Below, piece by piece: positions 60,150 to 61,245 of a DNA stretch of 61,245 nt. The DNA lies in assembly GCA_018374355.1 (NCBI GenBank), contig JAHAFI010000018.1:1-61245 (forward strand), written 5' to 3'. This DNA is from Clostridiales bacterium (lineage in GTDB: Bacteria > Bacillota > Clostridia > Lachnospirales > Lachnospiraceae). The notes under the pieces were generated by a model, which ran no database searches, was not told where the DNA came from, and worked only from the letters and a program-made list of their open reading frames with translations. Numbering within the stretch: the stretch's first letter is position 1; every line of letters starts with the position of its first letter. Position numbers and translations under genes: made by a program.

Positions 60150-61115
60150 TTATCCCTTATATTTCCGATACTGGCGCACCGCATCAAAGACAGCCGCCAT
60201 ATTTTCAAGGGGCGTTTCATAATTTAATTCAATATTCAAGCCCAAACCGCCCTGTGGAAGATACAGCCGTTCCACACACTCACGCACATGTTCCTTAATC
60301 TGTGCCGGTGTGGCGAAAGGAAACAATTGACGATCCAAATCCAGATTAATGGGGATTTTTCCCTTACAGACCCGTTCCAGATTGTCAATCCCGTTAGCTC
60401 GAAACTGGGGATTGATCATCTGAACTCCCGCCTCCACCAAATCCGGCATAATTTCATGAATACAGCCATCCGTATGCATATAGACGTAGCAGCCTTTCTC
60501 CCGGAACATTTTATAGATCTGTGTATAGCAGGGTTTCATATACTTACGCCATTTCTCCGCACCAATGGCAAGTCCCGTCTGCATTCCCAGATCGTCTCCA
60601 AAATAGGCCACCTCCCCCGGCTTTAACCGTTCCAAAATCACCCGCCCCTGAATCAGATTGTAGTGAAGCACCTTAGCAATCAGTGTCTCGATGGCTTCTC
60701 CTTCCTCCGCAAAATCCACCATCGCCTCTTCAAAACCGCGCAAGTCCAGAAGTCTCAGATACATGAAACCATGAGGCATTCTCCCATCCCTGTTTTTCGG
60801 GATTTCCAAAGTAAATATATCTTCCTGCCGCGGAACCGGATGGCGTGTTACGATAGATTCCATCCCGTCATCCACATTGCTCCAGACACAGCCCCATTCA
60901 TCCACATGTTCTCCCAGATGGTATGTTTCCGGAAAGCTCTCTTCCAGATGGTTCAAATCCGGAATATATTTGATCAAATCAGGGTAGTCCTTAGCAAGCC
61001 GCACCAGTTCTTCCCCATATTTGAGCCATGCTGCCGGCAAAAAGCTGCAGCTTACCGGAATCTCTTCCGGATAGTCATAATTGATTGCTTTGATTAAAAG
61101 TTCCTGATATCCCAT
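60150..61115 (-). CDS. UroD-family protein, second paralogue
   Basis: TIM-barrel protein of 321 residues with MGYQELLIKAINYDYPEEIPV at the start, FGDDLGMQTGLAIG and YMHTDGCIHEIMPDL in the barrel, and the ETPLENMAAVFDAVR end shared with its neighbour. It has a His and Cys near the usual metal site but arranged HTDGC rather than HxC, so metal binding may differ. It is the first gene of the pair. GGAGAGG precedes the ATG. The upstream 130 bases contain two small hairpins and no clear promoter. Confidence 0.8.
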   Translation of the reverse strand: MGYQELLIKAINYDYPEEIPVSCSFLPAAWLKYGEELVRLAKDYPDLIKYIPDLNHLEESFPETYHLGEHVDEWGCVWSNVDDGMESIVTRHPVPRQEDIFTLEIPKNRDGRMPHGFMYLRLLDLRGFEEAMVDFAEEGEAIETLIAKVLHYNLIQGRVILERLKPGEVAYFGDDLGMQTGLAIGAEKWRKYMKPCYTQIYKMFREKGCYVYMHTDGCIHEIMPDLVEAGVQMINPQFRANGIDNLERVCKGKIPINLDLDRQLFPFATPAQIKEHVRECVERLYLPQGGLGLNIELNYETPLENMAAVFDAVRQYRKYKG

Positions 61116-61245
61116 CCTGTTTTCCTCTCCTTTTCTGTTAACTGCCTTTTAGGCGTTTGCGAAACGCCACAAGCCGCATAAATACGGCATTTTAACTTCT
61201 ATAAAACAAAACATCTCCTCAACGGATTATGGTAAAATAGAGTTG

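Overview
The window looks like chromosome from a gut Clostridia bacterium, most likely family Lachnospiraceae (Blautia-like; genus uncertain). Reasons: moderate GC with AT-rich promoters, strong AGGAGG ribosome binding sites, ATGA/TGATG gene overlaps, a C+ (four-cysteine) L33, Firmicute-type RpoB/RpoC, and many NCS2, MATE and UroD-like genes. There are 50 supported protein genes, no tRNA or rRNA, and no CRISPR or prophage.

Layout. 1-6.4 kb: a plsC-like acyltransferase, then minus-strand ddl-murF, an L,D-transpeptidase and a class Ic-type aminotransferase. 6.4-13.6 kb: a repeat-rich gap, an RlmI/K-like methyltransferase, a solo GH32 enzyme, a four-cluster ferredoxin, a cysteine-repeat surface protein and mntP. 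13.6-18.3 kb: a response regulator, histidine kinase and three-gene ABC transporter unit. 18.5-25.2 kb: a uracil-type permease, a PhoP-box-like-controlled lipoprotein alkaline phosphatase with a YibE/F partner, and an oxidoreductase/TIM-barrel pair. 25.3-34.2 kb: two MATE pumps back to back, an MFS pump with its own ArsR regulator, and a tightly overlapped nucleobase permease-ribokinase-transglutaminase operon. 34.2-51.9 kb: the ribosome/transcription core, read right to left as rpmG-secE-nusG-rplK-rplA, rplJ-rplL, rpoB-rpoC, rpsL-rpsG-fusA-tuf. Each block has its own readable promoter; rplJ has an attenuated L10 leader and a plus-strand gene of unknown function splits rplL from rpoB. 52-61 kb: a sodium symporter, a third MATE, an AraC regulator, a small membrane peptide, an AT-rich hydrolase, a GH123-like enzyme and two UroD-family proteins.

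Main discovery. A family of about 144-bp palindromic elements is scattered between genes. Its ends are inverted repeats of the form GTAAC(T/A)(A/G)TTCAG, and intact copies are flanked by 8-bp direct repeats (8 of 8 matching at two copies, 7 of 8 at three). This is the signature of a non-autonomous transposable element (MITE). GTAA ends with 8-bp duplications are typical of the IS66 family, so I infer mobilisation by an IS66-like transposase encoded elsewhere. Short deletion derivatives (54 and 60 bp) and a probable relic between rpoB and rpoC also occur. A second repeat family (TTGGACATA boxes) lies between rplA and rplJ and behind the ABC operon, and a third repeat (E2) supplies the last codons of the YibE/F gene. 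The rplJ-rplL gap holds an 88-nt tandem hairpin array, and an L1-box-like element precedes both rplK and rplA.
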